Assembly: GCA_027451525.1 (NCBI GenBank) | Contig: DAIDJF010000025.1 | Location: 1 to 64,000, forward strand | Reading direction: 5' to 3' | DNA from: Ktedonobacterales bacterium | Lineage (GTDB): Bacteria > Chloroflexota > Ktedonobacteria > Ktedonobacterales > Ktedonobacteraceae | DNA: 64,000 nt | In this document: in pieces, positions 26,145 to 34,502 of the stretch | Numbering within the stretch: the first letter of the stretch is position 1 | How the letters are laid out: every line of letters begins with the position of its first letter | The notes under the pieces: generated by a model | Databases searched by the model: none | Told to the model about the DNA's origin: nothing | The model's input: the letters and a program-made list of their open reading frames with translations, nothing else | Position numbers and translations under genes: made by a program

Positions 26145-28478
26145 ATGGGCATTGCAGGTATGGTTGGTACGCCGATCAAGCGGCGTGAAGATCCCCGTCT
26201 TATCACAGGCCAGGCCACGTATGTTGATGATATCAAATTGCATGGTATGCTCCATATGGCTGTTTTGCGCAGCCCCTATGGTCATGCCCATATCAAGAAC
26301 ATCGACACGGAGGCCGCGCGCAAACACCCTGGTGTCGTTGCTGTCTATACTGCCGAAGATCTCAAGGGCAAGGTGGGTAATGTCGCCGTCGCGGTTCCCA
26401 TCGGCAATATTGCAAAGGGCATGGCAACCCGTGGCGCGTTAGCTGAGGGCAAAGTTCGCTTCTATGGCGACCCCGTTGCCGTCGTCATCGCCGATGACAA
26501 ATATACGGCACGCGATGCACGCGATCTCATCGACGTTGACTACGAGCCACTGCCAGCCGTTGTTGATGTCGAGAAGGCGATGCAGCCCGACTCCCCGCTG
26601 CTCTACGAAGATTTTGGCACAAATATCGTGTTCAGCAACCATCCTCCTTCGGACGAGATGGACAAGATTTTTGAGCAAACCCAAGCCGATGGCGGTATCA
26701 TCGTCAAGGCGCGCCTGGAAAACCAGCGTCTCATCCCCGCGTCAATGGAGACACGCGGCGTTATCGCTGACTATAACAAGGCCAGCAAGAGCATGACCGT
26801 CTGGAGTTCTTCCCAGATTCCTCACCTGTTGCGCAACATTCTGGCAGCCCTGGTTGGTCTGCCCCAGCATCAGGTGCGCGTCATTGTGCCAGAGGTCGGC
26901 GGCGGCTTTGGTGCCAAGCTCAATGTGTATCCCGAAGAGATGCTTGCTGCCTTCGCCTCCATGCGCACTGGGCACCCGGTAAAGTGGATTGAAGACCGCG
27001 ATGAGAACATGGCCGCGACCATTCACGGACGTGGACAGGTTGATCACATCGAGGTTGCCGCCACGAAAGACGGTCGCGTCACAGGTCTGAAGATTCACGG
27101 CATCTCCGACATGGGTTCATACAGCCAGATCTTCTCAGATGTCATCATGATCGCATTTGGCCTGATCGTCTCCTGCGGCTCCTATGACATTCCGGTGCAT
27201 ATCAGTTCTGATGTCGTCTGCACTAACAAAGTGCCAACCGATGCCTATCGCGGTGCAGGTCGCCCAGAAGCAACCTACGTTGCGGAACGCGCAATGGACC
27301 TTGTGGCCCATGAACTCGGTAAAGACCCGACTGAAATCCGCCGCATCAACTTTGTCAAGCCAGAACAGTTCCCCTACAAATCGTCGGCAGGCACAACCTA
27401 CGACACGGGTAACTATGACCTCGCGCTGACAAAAGCCATGGAGATTATCGGCTACGAGGAACTGCGCAAAGAGCAGGCCCAGAAACGCGCCGAAGGCAAG
27501 CTGATGGGCATCGGCGTCTCCTCGTACATTGAGATCTGCGGCTTTGGCCCCAAAGGCTCGGCCCCTGTCGGTCTTTACGAAAGCGCGCGTATGCGCGTCG
27601 AGCAGAGCGGCACGGTGATGGTCTACACCGGAGCATCCCCACATGGTCAGGGTGAGGAAACGACCTTCGCACAGATCGTCGCGGAAGAGTTCTCTATTCC
27701 AGTCGAAAATATCCTGATTATGCACGGCGATACAGACTCCACACCAGAGGGACGCGGAACCTACGGCAGCCGCACAACGGCGGTCGGTGGCTCAGCAGTC
27801 TTCAATGCAGCCCAACGGCTCAAAGAGAAGATGAAGCTGATCGCCTCGCATATGCTGGAAGCCAGCCCATCCGATGTCACGCTCGAAGATGGCAATTTCT
27901 CGGTGGCAGGTTCACCACAGAAAGCCGTCTCGTTCGCGGATGTCGCGGCAGCCGCTAACCTGTCGAACACCCTGGCCCCTGGTATCGAGCCAGGACTGGA
28001 AACCACCGTGTTCTTCGAGCCGGAATCGTGCGTCTTCCCCTTCGGCACACATATCTGTGTGGTTGAAGTGGACAAGGAAACAGGTGAGCCAACAATCACG
28101 CGCTACGTCGCGGTTGATGACTGCGGGAACCAGATCAACCCCATGATCGTGCAGGGCCAGGTACACGGAGGCATCGCGCAGGGCGTTGGTCAGGCACTCT
28201 ATGAAGGCGTCGAATACAGCGATGATGGGCAGTTGCTCACAGCTTCATTCATGGACTATGCCATGCCCCTATCTTCGGAGCTACCATCATTTGAGCTTGA
28301 CCATACCGTGACCCCCACACCATTCAATCCGTTGGGCGTCAAGGGTGTCGGTGAGGCTGGCACGATTGGTTCCACTCCGGCAGTCGTTGCGGCAGTCGCA
28401 GACGCGCTGGGTGTGGCACACGTTGACATGCCACTCAAGCCAGAGAAACTGTGGAAAGTCATTCATCAGCAGCAGTAG
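26145..28478 (+). CDS. Molybdenum hydroxylase large subunit (form II CoxL-like)
   Basis: A 777-residue molybdopterin-binding subunit of the xanthine oxidase/CO dehydrogenase family. The active-site loop reads AYRGAGR, the signature of form II proteins; true CO dehydrogenases (form I) carry AYxCSFR. The Mo-cofactor motifs GGGFGAK and the C-terminal GVKGVGEAGTIGSTPAV with the catalytic Glu are intact. The substrate may be an aldehyde, purine or other heterocycle; CO oxidation is unlikely or at best slow. It lies 80 bases after the small subunit and has AAAGGA upstream. Confidence 0.94.
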   Translation: MGIAGMVGTPIKRREDPRLITGQATYVDDIKLHGMLHMAVLRSPYGHAHIKNIDTEAARKHPGVVAVYTAEDLKGKVGNVAVAVPIGNIAKGMATRGALAEGKVRFYGDPVAVVIADDKYTARDARDLIDVDYEPLPAVVDVEKAMQPDSPLLYEDFGTNIVFSNHPPSDEMDKIFEQTQADGGIIVKARLENQRLIPASMETRGVIADYNKASKSMTVWSSSQIPHLLRNILAALVGLPQHQVRVIVPEVGGGFGAKLNVYPEEMLAAFASMRTGHPVKWIEDRDENMAATIHGRGQVDHIEVAATKDGRVTGLKIHGISDMGSYSQIFSDVIMIAFGLIVSCGSYDIPVHISSDVVCTNKVPTDAYRGAGRPEATYVAERAMDLVAHELGKDPTEIRRINFVKPEQFPYKSSAGTTYDTGNYDLALTKAMEIIGYEELRKEQAQKRAEGKLMGIGVSSYIEICGFGPKGSAPVGLYESARMRVEQSGTVMVYTGASPHGQGEETTFAQIVAEEFSIPVENILIMHGDTDSTPEGRGTYGSRTTAVGGSAVFNAAQRLKEKMKLIASHMLEASPSDVTLEDGNFSVAGSPQKAVSFADVAAAANLSNTLAPGIEPGLETTVFFEPESCVFPFGTHICVVEVDKETGEPTITRYVAVDDCGNQINPMIVQGQVHGGIAQGVGQALYEGVEYSDDGQLLTASFMDYAMPLSSELPSFELDHTVTPTPFNPLGVKGVGEAGTIGSTPAVVAAVADALGVAHVDMPLKPEKLWKVIHQQQ

Positions 28479-28494
28479 AGGCTGAGCATCACGG

Positions 28495-28533
28495 CGAACA
28501 TCTGGCTCTTTTGGATGAAGGACCAGATGTTCG
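28495..28533 (+). other. Stem-loop between large and medium subunit genes
   Basis: CGAACATCTGG pairs with CCAGATGTTCG around a ~17-base loop, with no T-run. It may stabilise or process the polycistronic RNA and set the subunit ratio. Confidence 0.5.
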
Positions 28534-28587
28534 TGGCCTGTCTGCTTTATACTAGAGAACAGAGAACGGTGAAGAGGAGAAAATCAC

Positions 28588-29454
28588 ATGTCAGTTCCCG
28601 TAGCATTCGATTATCACGTCGCAAAATCGGTTGACGACGCGATTGCGCTGCTGCAAGAATACGGCGATGACGCCAAAGTGCTTGCGGGCGGTCATAGCCT
28701 GTTGCCAACAATGAAACTGCGTCTGGCACAACCCGCGCATCTCGTGGATATTGGCAGAATTCATCATCTGTCGCACATCCACGAAGCACATGGCACTATT
28801 GAGATCGGCGCACTTACGACATACACTATGCTGGCAAAATCCGCTCTTATCGGTCGCTATTTCCCCATACTGCACGAAGGAACCGAGCAGATTGGCGACC
28901 AGCAGGTGCGCAATCGTGGAACCATCGGCGGCAGCATCGCCCACTCTGACCCAGCAGCCGACATGCCCGGCATGATTCTGGCCCTCAAAGCCTCCATTGT
29001 CGTGAAGGGACCCAACGGCGAGCGCACTATCAGTGCTGACGACTTCTTTGTTGGCACATTCGAGACGGCCCTGGCTCCTAACGAGCTTGTCACCGCCATT
29101 CGCTTCCCTTTGCCACATGCCCACACGGGTAGTGCCTACGAGAAACTCGCCAACAAGGCCTCGCACTACGCGGTTGCGGGATGCGCCGCCGTTGTCTCAC
29201 TGGGAGCCGATGGCACATGTACAGCAGCCAGCGTCGTCATCACTGGTGCGGCAAGCAAGACCGCGCGCGCCAGTGCAGTAGAGGCCGCTCTGGTCGGCAA
29301 GAAGCTCGACGAGGCCACCATCGCAGAGGCTGCCAGCCATGCCGCTGATGGTCTGGATATCGTCGCTGACCTGCATGGCTCGAAGGCATATCGCGCTCAG
29401 ATGTGCAGCGTCGTCACGCGCCGCGCCATCACACGCGCCGCCTCGCGTGCGTAA
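28588..29454 (+). CDS. Molybdenum hydroxylase FAD subunit (CoxM-like)
   Basis: A 288-residue FAD-binding medium subunit. FAD motifs AGGHSLLP (around residue 33) and TIGGSIAHSDPAAD (around 112) are intact, and the C-terminal CO-dehydrogenase flavoprotein domain is present. It takes electrons from the small subunit. AAGAGGAG lies before ATG. The gene order here is small, large, medium, whereas Oligotropha carries M-S-L. A palindromic repeat follows at 29460. Confidence 0.95.
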   Translation: MSVPVAFDYHVAKSVDDAIALLQEYGDDAKVLAGGHSLLPTMKLRLAQPAHLVDIGRIHHLSHIHEAHGTIEIGALTTYTMLAKSALIGRYFPILHEGTEQIGDQQVRNRGTIGGSIAHSDPAADMPGMILALKASIVVKGPNGERTISADDFFVGTFETALAPNELVTAIRFPLPHAHTGSAYEKLANKASHYAVAGCAAVVSLGADGTCTAASVVITGAASKTARASAVEAALVGKKLDEATIAEAASHAADGLDIVADLHGSKAYRAQMCSVVTRRAITRAASRA

Positions 29455-29459
29455 GAATT

Positions 29460-29550
29460 GGCAGGGCGAGGGCAAGCCTCGCCCCTACAATGATGACGGG
29501 GAAAACAGGCATCGTATCATTGTAGGGGCGACCCTCGCGGTCGCCCTGCT
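29460..29550. repeat. GTAGGGGCG palindromic repeat, copy 2 (inward layout)
   Basis: Two hairpin units face inward. The left unit is GGCAGGGCGAGG-CCTCGCCCCTACAATGAT and the right unit ATCATTGTAGGGGCGACC-GGTCGCCCTGC. The CCCCTAC ends point to the centre, the opposite of copy 3 at 42165. The element lies between the FAD subunit and aminopeptidase genes. Confidence 0.75.
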
Positions 29551-29681
29551 CCCATTGCACCTATTTAAACGGTATTGACCTCAAGGGAACGCAATACGTT
29601 TTGTAAGTAAGGGCAGACAGGCGCATCGTGCATGTTTGCCCTTACTCACTTTTTTGTAGGTCATAGAGAGAAGCTACTACT

Positions 29682-30788
29682 ATGCGTGATATTCGGATAA
29701 CGCGCTGGGCGCACACCCTCGTCCATTACTCGCTCTATATAAAAGAGGGCGATGTTGTCGCCATCCACGCGACACCCGCCGCAGCCCCCCTGGTCGAGGC
29801 GGTCTACGAGGAGATTTTGCGTGTTGGCGGTCATCCACTGCCATTTATCGAACTAGAACGAATTGAAGAAATTTTGCTTCAGAACGGCTCAGAAGCGCAA
29901 CTGACCTTCTCCTCACCGGCATCACAGGTATTGGCGGAACGGGTGAATGCCCGCCTGAGCATCGCTTCTCGCACCAATACGCGCATTTTCAGCAATATTG
30001 ATCCTGCGCGTTCCGCTATCCGTCGCCGCGCAGGCCAACAAGCGGCGCGTGTGTTTCACGAGCGCGAACAGGCCAGCACGTTTCGCTGGAGTTCTACCCT
30101 GTATCCAACTGTCGGCTACGCGCAAGATGCCAATATGTCCCTGCGCGATTTCGAGGAATATGTCTTCGATATCTGCTTCCTCAACGACGAAAATCCCATT
30201 GCACGCTGGCAGGAACTTTCGGTTCAGCAGCAGCGTCTCGTCGATTGGTTAGTAGGGCATAAACAGGTCCACATGCAGGGACCCGGCACTGATCTTACCC
30301 TTTCTATCGAGAATCGCGTCTTTATTAATAGCGACGGCAAGCGCAATTTTCCCAGCGGCGAATTTTTTACAGGGCCAGTAGAGAATAGCGTCAATGGCGT
30401 TGTACAGTTCGACATTCCCGCCATCTACGATGGGCGTTCCGTCGAGGGTGTTCGTCTCGTATTTCGTGAAGGCAAGGTCGTTGAGGCCAGCGCACGCCAG
30501 GGACAGGATTTTCTGCTGCGCATGCTTGATCTCGATCAGGGGGCACGCTACCTGGGTGAGTTTGCTTTTGGGAACAATATGCGTATCACGCGTCCCAGCC
30601 GCAATATTCTCTTTGACGAGAAGATGGGTGGAACCGTGCATATGGCACTGGGAGCCAGTTACCCAGAGACGGGCGGCGTCAACCGCTCGGCCTTACATTG
30701 GGATATGATTTGCGATCTACGCACATCCGGCGAGGTCTGGATTGATAACATCCTTTTCTTAAAGGATGGGCAGTTGCAAATCTCTTAA
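29682..30788 (+). CDS. M29 family metallo-aminopeptidase
   Basis: A 368-residue cytosolic enzyme of the M29 (AmpS/aminopeptidase T) family, which removes N-terminal residues using two metal ions. Conserved metal-ligand stretches are visible: FPSGEFFTGP (Glu), LGEFAFG (Glu), EKMGGTVHMALG (Glu, His) and HWDMICD (His, Asp). It is out of place in a molybdenum hydroxylase cluster. It is flanked by a repeat upstream, so it may have been inserted there. Confidence 0.92.
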   Translation: MRDIRITRWAHTLVHYSLYIKEGDVVAIHATPAAAPLVEAVYEEILRVGGHPLPFIELERIEEILLQNGSEAQLTFSSPASQVLAERVNARLSIASRTNTRIFSNIDPARSAIRRRAGQQAARVFHEREQASTFRWSSTLYPTVGYAQDANMSLRDFEEYVFDICFLNDENPIARWQELSVQQQRLVDWLVGHKQVHMQGPGTDLTLSIENRVFINSDGKRNFPSGEFFTGPVENSVNGVVQFDIPAIYDGRSVEGVRLVFREGKVVEASARQGQDFLLRMLDLDQGARYLGEFAFGNNMRITRPSRNILFDEKMGGTVHMALGASYPETGGVNRSALHWDMICDLRTSGEVWIDNILFLKDGQLQIS

Positions 30789-30892
30789 CAGGCATACAGC
30801 AGCATCCTTGCAGCACATATCATCAGTAGCATACAATATATGTATCATTCTTCTGTGCTATTTGGCACTAGTTTTCTAGTTGGAGGCTTTCG

Positions 30893-31804
30893 TTGGAGCA
30901 GGAGCAATCCCCTACATTTAACAGTATTGAAGAAGTCCAGCGGGCAATGTACGCCCAAAACTATATCGCTGATCGCAGCTTAGCGACAGCGGTGTTCCTT
31001 GCACTTAAACGACGGAAGCCGCTACTGCTGGAAGGCGAACCGGGCGTCGGGAAGACCGAGATTGCCAAAGTGCTTGCGACCATTCTCAACACCGACCTAA
31101 TTCGCCTTCAGTGCTATGAGGGCATTGATGTCAGCACGGCCGTGTACGAATGGAATTATACGCGCCAGATGCTCTATATCCGCGTGGCAGAAGCAGAACA
31201 CGCGAATCGGCAGCAGGAACTCAAAGAGATTTTTGGCCCTGAGTTTTTGATGCGCAGACCGCTGTTACAGGCGATTGAACCAGCGAACGGCAAAACGCCC
31301 GTACTGTTAATTGACGAGCTTGACCGCAGCGACGAAGAATTTGAGGCATATCTGCTCGAATTACTCTCCGATTTCCAGATCACCATCCCTGAAATTGGCA
31401 CGATCAAAGCGCAGGAGCCGCCATTTGTCATCATCACATCAAACCGTACACGCGAGATTCACGATGCGCTTCGCCGCCGCTGCCTCTATTATTGGATTGA
31501 CTACCCAACGTTAGAGAAAGAGTTTGCTATCATCCAGACACGGATGCCCGAAGCTCCAGAACGGCTTGCCAAACAAGTTTGCACCTTTGTGCGCGAGTTA
31601 CGAGCACTTGATCTCTTTAAAGCCCCAGGAGTTTCTGAAACGCTCGACTGGATTAGCTCACTGCTCGCCCTCGACCAGAAAGAACTCATTGATGGGCCAG
31701 TGCGCGACACGCTTGGCGCACTCCTCAAGTATCAAGATGATGTCTTGAAAGCTGGCGGTAGCGATCTGGGCAAGATGCTCCAGAAAGCACGAGGAGCATC
31801 ATAA
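30893..31804 (+). CDS. MoxR-type AAA+ ATPase (CoxD-like)
   Basis: A 303-residue ATPase with Walker A GEPGVGKTEIAK, Walker B LLIDELDR, sensor 1 ITSNRTRE and arginine finger region RRRC. In CODH clusters CoxD of this class helps mature the Mo active site together with a VWA protein. The start is TTG at 30893, with GGAGG six bases upstream and no good alternative. It is followed one base later by the VWA gene, so the two are coupled. Confidence 0.92.
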   Translation: MEQEQSPTFNSIEEVQRAMYAQNYIADRSLATAVFLALKRRKPLLLEGEPGVGKTEIAKVLATILNTDLIRLQCYEGIDVSTAVYEWNYTRQMLYIRVAEAEHANRQQELKEIFGPEFLMRRPLLQAIEPANGKTPVLLIDELDRSDEEFEAYLLELLSDFQITIPEIGTIKAQEPPFVIITSNRTREIHDALRRRCLYYWIDYPTLEKEFAIIQTRMPEAPERLAKQVCTFVRELRALDLFKAPGVSETLDWISSLLALDQKELIDGPVRDTLGALLKYQDDVLKAGGSDLGKMLQKARGAS

Positions 31805-31805
31805 G

Positions 31806-33164
31806 ATGGAGCTCAGACCACTACCACAGGGAAGCGGACGCGACCCAGCCAGCACGTTGCCACAGGACGATATAGAGCAGGGTGAGCTACTGCTCTATCG
31901 TCTGACCGAGTTTGGACGCCTGCTCTGGGAATCAGGTATCAGTGTCGGCCCACGCCAGATGATTGATTTAACAGAAACACTCAACTACATTGACGTGAAA
32001 AACAAGGAAGATTTCTACTATGCGCTCAAGTGTTCCTTGTTGACGAAACACGAGCAAGAGCCAATCTTTGATCAGATGTTTGGCTACTTCTGGTATATGC
32101 GCCACCGCCATGAGAAAAAGGGCGAGAAGGCCAATGGCGCGGTTAAACGGGATGAGAGACAGATGCGTCTACCGCCTTCTGAGCGCAAACGCCTCGCGGA
32201 ACATATGAATAGCAGCGAGGTGCGCAAAGAACTGCGCCAGGAAATGCGCCCAACAGAACGGCGGCGCAAGCTGGACGAGAGTAAGGCACACGATGACGAT
32301 GACGATACCGGCGATCCACAGGGCACAGCATATAGCGCAATTGAGCAGTTGCGCAAGAAGGACTTTGAGAACTTTACATGGGACGAGGTACAGGAAGCAA
32401 AACGCCTGATGGCGGAAATGCGCTGGCATCTTGGTATGCGCCCGACGCGCCGCATGAAACCCGCCCATAACGGTTCACGCATGGATATGCGGCGCATGGT
32501 ACGGCGCAACCTGAAATACGGGGCCGAGATGATCGAACTGACACGACGTGAGATCAAGCGTAAACCGCGCCCGCTCGTTATCATCTGCGATATTAGCGGC
32601 TCAATGAGCCTTTACTCACGCTTGTTGCTGCATTTTATCCATACAGTCTCGAATGGTCTGATGAATGTCGAGGCCTTTGTGTTCGGCACACGTCTGACGC
32701 GCATCACGCGCCAACTCAAACGGCGCGATGTTGATGATGCCGTGCGCGATGTCTCAAAAAATGTGCAAGACTGGTCAGGTGGCACACGTATCGGCGATGC
32801 CCTACACTTCTTTAACCATCACTGGGCCAAGCGTGTGCTAGGACATGGAGCAGTTGTGCTGGTCATCAGCGATGGCTGGGATCGCGGTGATGCGGGCGTC
32901 TTGCAGGTCGAGATGGACCGCTTGCAACATAGCTGCCATCGCCTGATCTGGTTGAACCCGCTGCTTGGCTCACCCGATTATCGTCCATTAACTATCGGCA
33001 TGAAGACAGCCCTACCGTTCATTGATAATTTCTTGCCTGCTCATAATCTGGATAGTTTGATCAATCTTGGCAATCTGCTCAGTACAATTGATGATAGTCG
33101 TCCCTCACGCACGCCAGCGGCACGCCGTAAGGCAGTTGAAGAGTGGAGCAAGCCTAGACGTTAA
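31806..33164 (+). CDS. VWA-domain protein (CoxE-like)
   Basis: A 452-residue protein: a charged N-terminal region of about 240 residues, then a von Willebrand factor A domain with the MIDAS motif CDISGSMS, a later Thr, and an Asp in VISDGWDRGD. CoxE proteins pair with MoxR ATPases of the CoxD type in maturation of molybdenum hydroxylases. It starts one base after the ATPase stop. A Lys/Arg- and Asp-rich linker (HDDDDDTGD) lies in the middle. Confidence 0.9.
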   Translation: MELRPLPQGSGRDPASTLPQDDIEQGELLLYRLTEFGRLLWESGISVGPRQMIDLTETLNYIDVKNKEDFYYALKCSLLTKHEQEPIFDQMFGYFWYMRHRHEKKGEKANGAVKRDERQMRLPPSERKRLAEHMNSSEVRKELRQEMRPTERRRKLDESKAHDDDDDTGDPQGTAYSAIEQLRKKDFENFTWDEVQEAKRLMAEMRWHLGMRPTRRMKPAHNGSRMDMRRMVRRNLKYGAEMIELTRREIKRKPRPLVIICDISGSMSLYSRLLLHFIHTVSNGLMNVEAFVFGTRLTRITRQLKRRDVDDAVRDVSKNVQDWSGGTRIGDALHFFNHHWAKRVLGHGAVVLVISDGWDRGDAGVLQVEMDRLQHSCHRLIWLNPLLGSPDYRPLTIGMKTALPFIDNFLPAHNLDSLINLGNLLSTIDDSRPSRTPAARRKAVEEWSKPRR

Positions 33165-33202
33165 TAGCGTATGCGTAATACACATTGACAGGAGATAATG
33201 CA

Positions 33203-33520
33203 ATGCGTGATGTTTTACCTGATATCGAGAAATGGCGCGCACGCGGCGAGCGCGTTGCTGTCGCGACTGTCGTTACCATGTATGGCTCTGCCCCACGCCG
33301 TCCAGGAGCCAAGCTTGTCGTAAGCGAAACCGGCGAACTGGCAGGCTCAGTGAGTGGTGGCTGCGTTGAGCCTGCCGTTGTCCATGCCGCGATGGAAGTA
33401 ATCGAGAATGGCAAGCCGCAAATGCTGGAATTTGGGATCAGCGAGGAAGAGAATATAGAGCAGATTGGGCTGGCCTGTGGCGGCACCATCCATGTTTTTG
33501 TCGAACGGCTCGACTGGTAA
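33203..33520 (+). CDS. XdhC/CoxI N-terminal-domain protein
   Basis: A 105-residue protein consisting only of the XdhC_CoxI domain (GSAPRRPGAKLVV, GSVSGGCVE, GLACGGTIHVFVE). XdhC proteins bind the molybdenum cofactor and help insert the terminal sulfur. Here this domain is separate from the Rossmann domain that follows in the next gene. The start is ATG at 33203 with AGGAG before it; an upstream in-frame codon is weaker. Confidence 0.9.
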   Translation: MRDVLPDIEKWRARGERVAVATVVTMYGSAPRRPGAKLVVSETGELAGSVSGGCVEPAVVHAAMEVIENGKPQMLEFGISEEENIEQIGLACGGTIHVFVERLDW

Positions 33521-33556
33521 GTAGTAATAGCACAGCGTGTAGCAAGGAGTAGCGTG

Positions 33557-34336
33557 ATGAGTCATCTGTATGAAGAACTGAAAGATATGCTTGGCAGAGA
33601 AAAAGGCGTAGCACTGGCAACTGTCGTGCGCGGCCCTGCCGCTATGGGTGCGAAACTGCTCGTCTTCCCCGATCAAAGCTATCACGGCTCATCCGGCCTT
33701 GCTGCACTCGACGCGCAGATTGTCCCAGACGCGGAACGCGCCATCTGGACAGGCGATGCGCAAACGCATACCTATAGCATCCCCTCCGATAGTGCAACTG
33801 ACCCACAAGCATTTGATGTCTTCATTGAAGGGTTTCCCCCACCACCAACATTGGTCATTGTGGGCGCAGGCCATATCGCCATTCCGCTTACAACCTTTGC
33901 CAAAACGCTGAATTATCGTGTCGTCATTGTTGATGCACGTGCGGCATTTGCCACGCGCGAGCGTTTCCCTCACGCGGACGAATTGATTGTCGAATGGCCC
34001 GACGAAGTGTTAGAAAAGATGGACCTGAATCCGTCTACTTCAGTAGCGGTTCTCACCCATGATCCGAAATTCGACGAGCCAACACTGAGAGTTGTCCTGA
34101 CGAAGCGCGTTGGTTACATCGGCGCGATTGGTAGCCGCAAAACCAGTCAAGAGCGTGCCGAACGCTTGAAAAAGTATGGCATTACCGATGCGCAACTTGC
34201 CCGTATACATGGCCCTATTGGCCTGAATATTGGTGCTGGTGCCCCTGAAGAGATGGCACTGGCAATTATGGCAGAGATTGTGGCGACGAAACACGGCAAG
34301 GACCGCGCCGCTATCCTCGACTGGTCTAAAAAATAA
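33557..34336 (+). CDS. xdhC: XdhC family protein with Rossmann domain
   Basis: A 259-residue protein. The first ~85 residues resemble a degenerate XdhC_CoxI domain that lacks the SGGCVE and CGG motifs. The rest is the XdhC Rossmann domain (IVGAGHIAIPLTTFAK, VVIVDARAAFATRERFP, GYIGAIGSRKTSQERAERL, GLNIGAGAPEEMALAIMAE). It probably acts with the preceding gene in cofactor maturation of the hydroxylase. AAGGAG lies seven bases before ATG 33557; GTG at 33554 is also in frame. Confidence 0.9.
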   Translation: MSHLYEELKDMLGREKGVALATVVRGPAAMGAKLLVFPDQSYHGSSGLAALDAQIVPDAERAIWTGDAQTHTYSIPSDSATDPQAFDVFIEGFPPPPTLVIVGAGHIAIPLTTFAKTLNYRVVIVDARAAFATRERFPHADELIVEWPDEVLEKMDLNPSTSVAVLTHDPKFDEPTLRVVLTKRVGYIGAIGSRKTSQERAERLKKYGITDAQLARIHGPIGLNIGAGAPEEMALAIMAEIVATKHGKDRAAILDWSKK

Positions 34337-34403
34337 ATATGTCATCTTACCTAATCTTGTAACTTCATGCCGCCTTGTTCGTTTGTATAGAAGAATCATT
34401 CGG

Positions 34404-34409
34404 TATAAT
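34404..34409 (+). promoter_or_regulatory. -10 element upstream of LCP gene
   Basis: TATAAT at 34404-34409, about 94 bases before the start. A -35 TTTGTA lies 16 bases upstream, a weak match. No other promoter is evident in the 166-base gap after xdhC. Confidence 0.4.
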
Positions 34410-34502
34410 CCACCTATGTCCTAGAGAACAGGCAGTGGAAGGGCAATTATCAGCTCTAGGGACTTCTCTGATTGTACATCTGCATGAAGTAAAGGATATT
34501 CT

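Noticed and set aside
27135..27725. 196-codon minus-strand frame inside the large-subunit gene
   Set aside because: Antisense shadow of a conserved molybdenum hydroxylase gene; no motif and no ribosome site.
26145..28478. Genuine aerobic CO dehydrogenase (form I)
   Set aside because: The active-site loop is AYRGAGR, not AYxCSFR.
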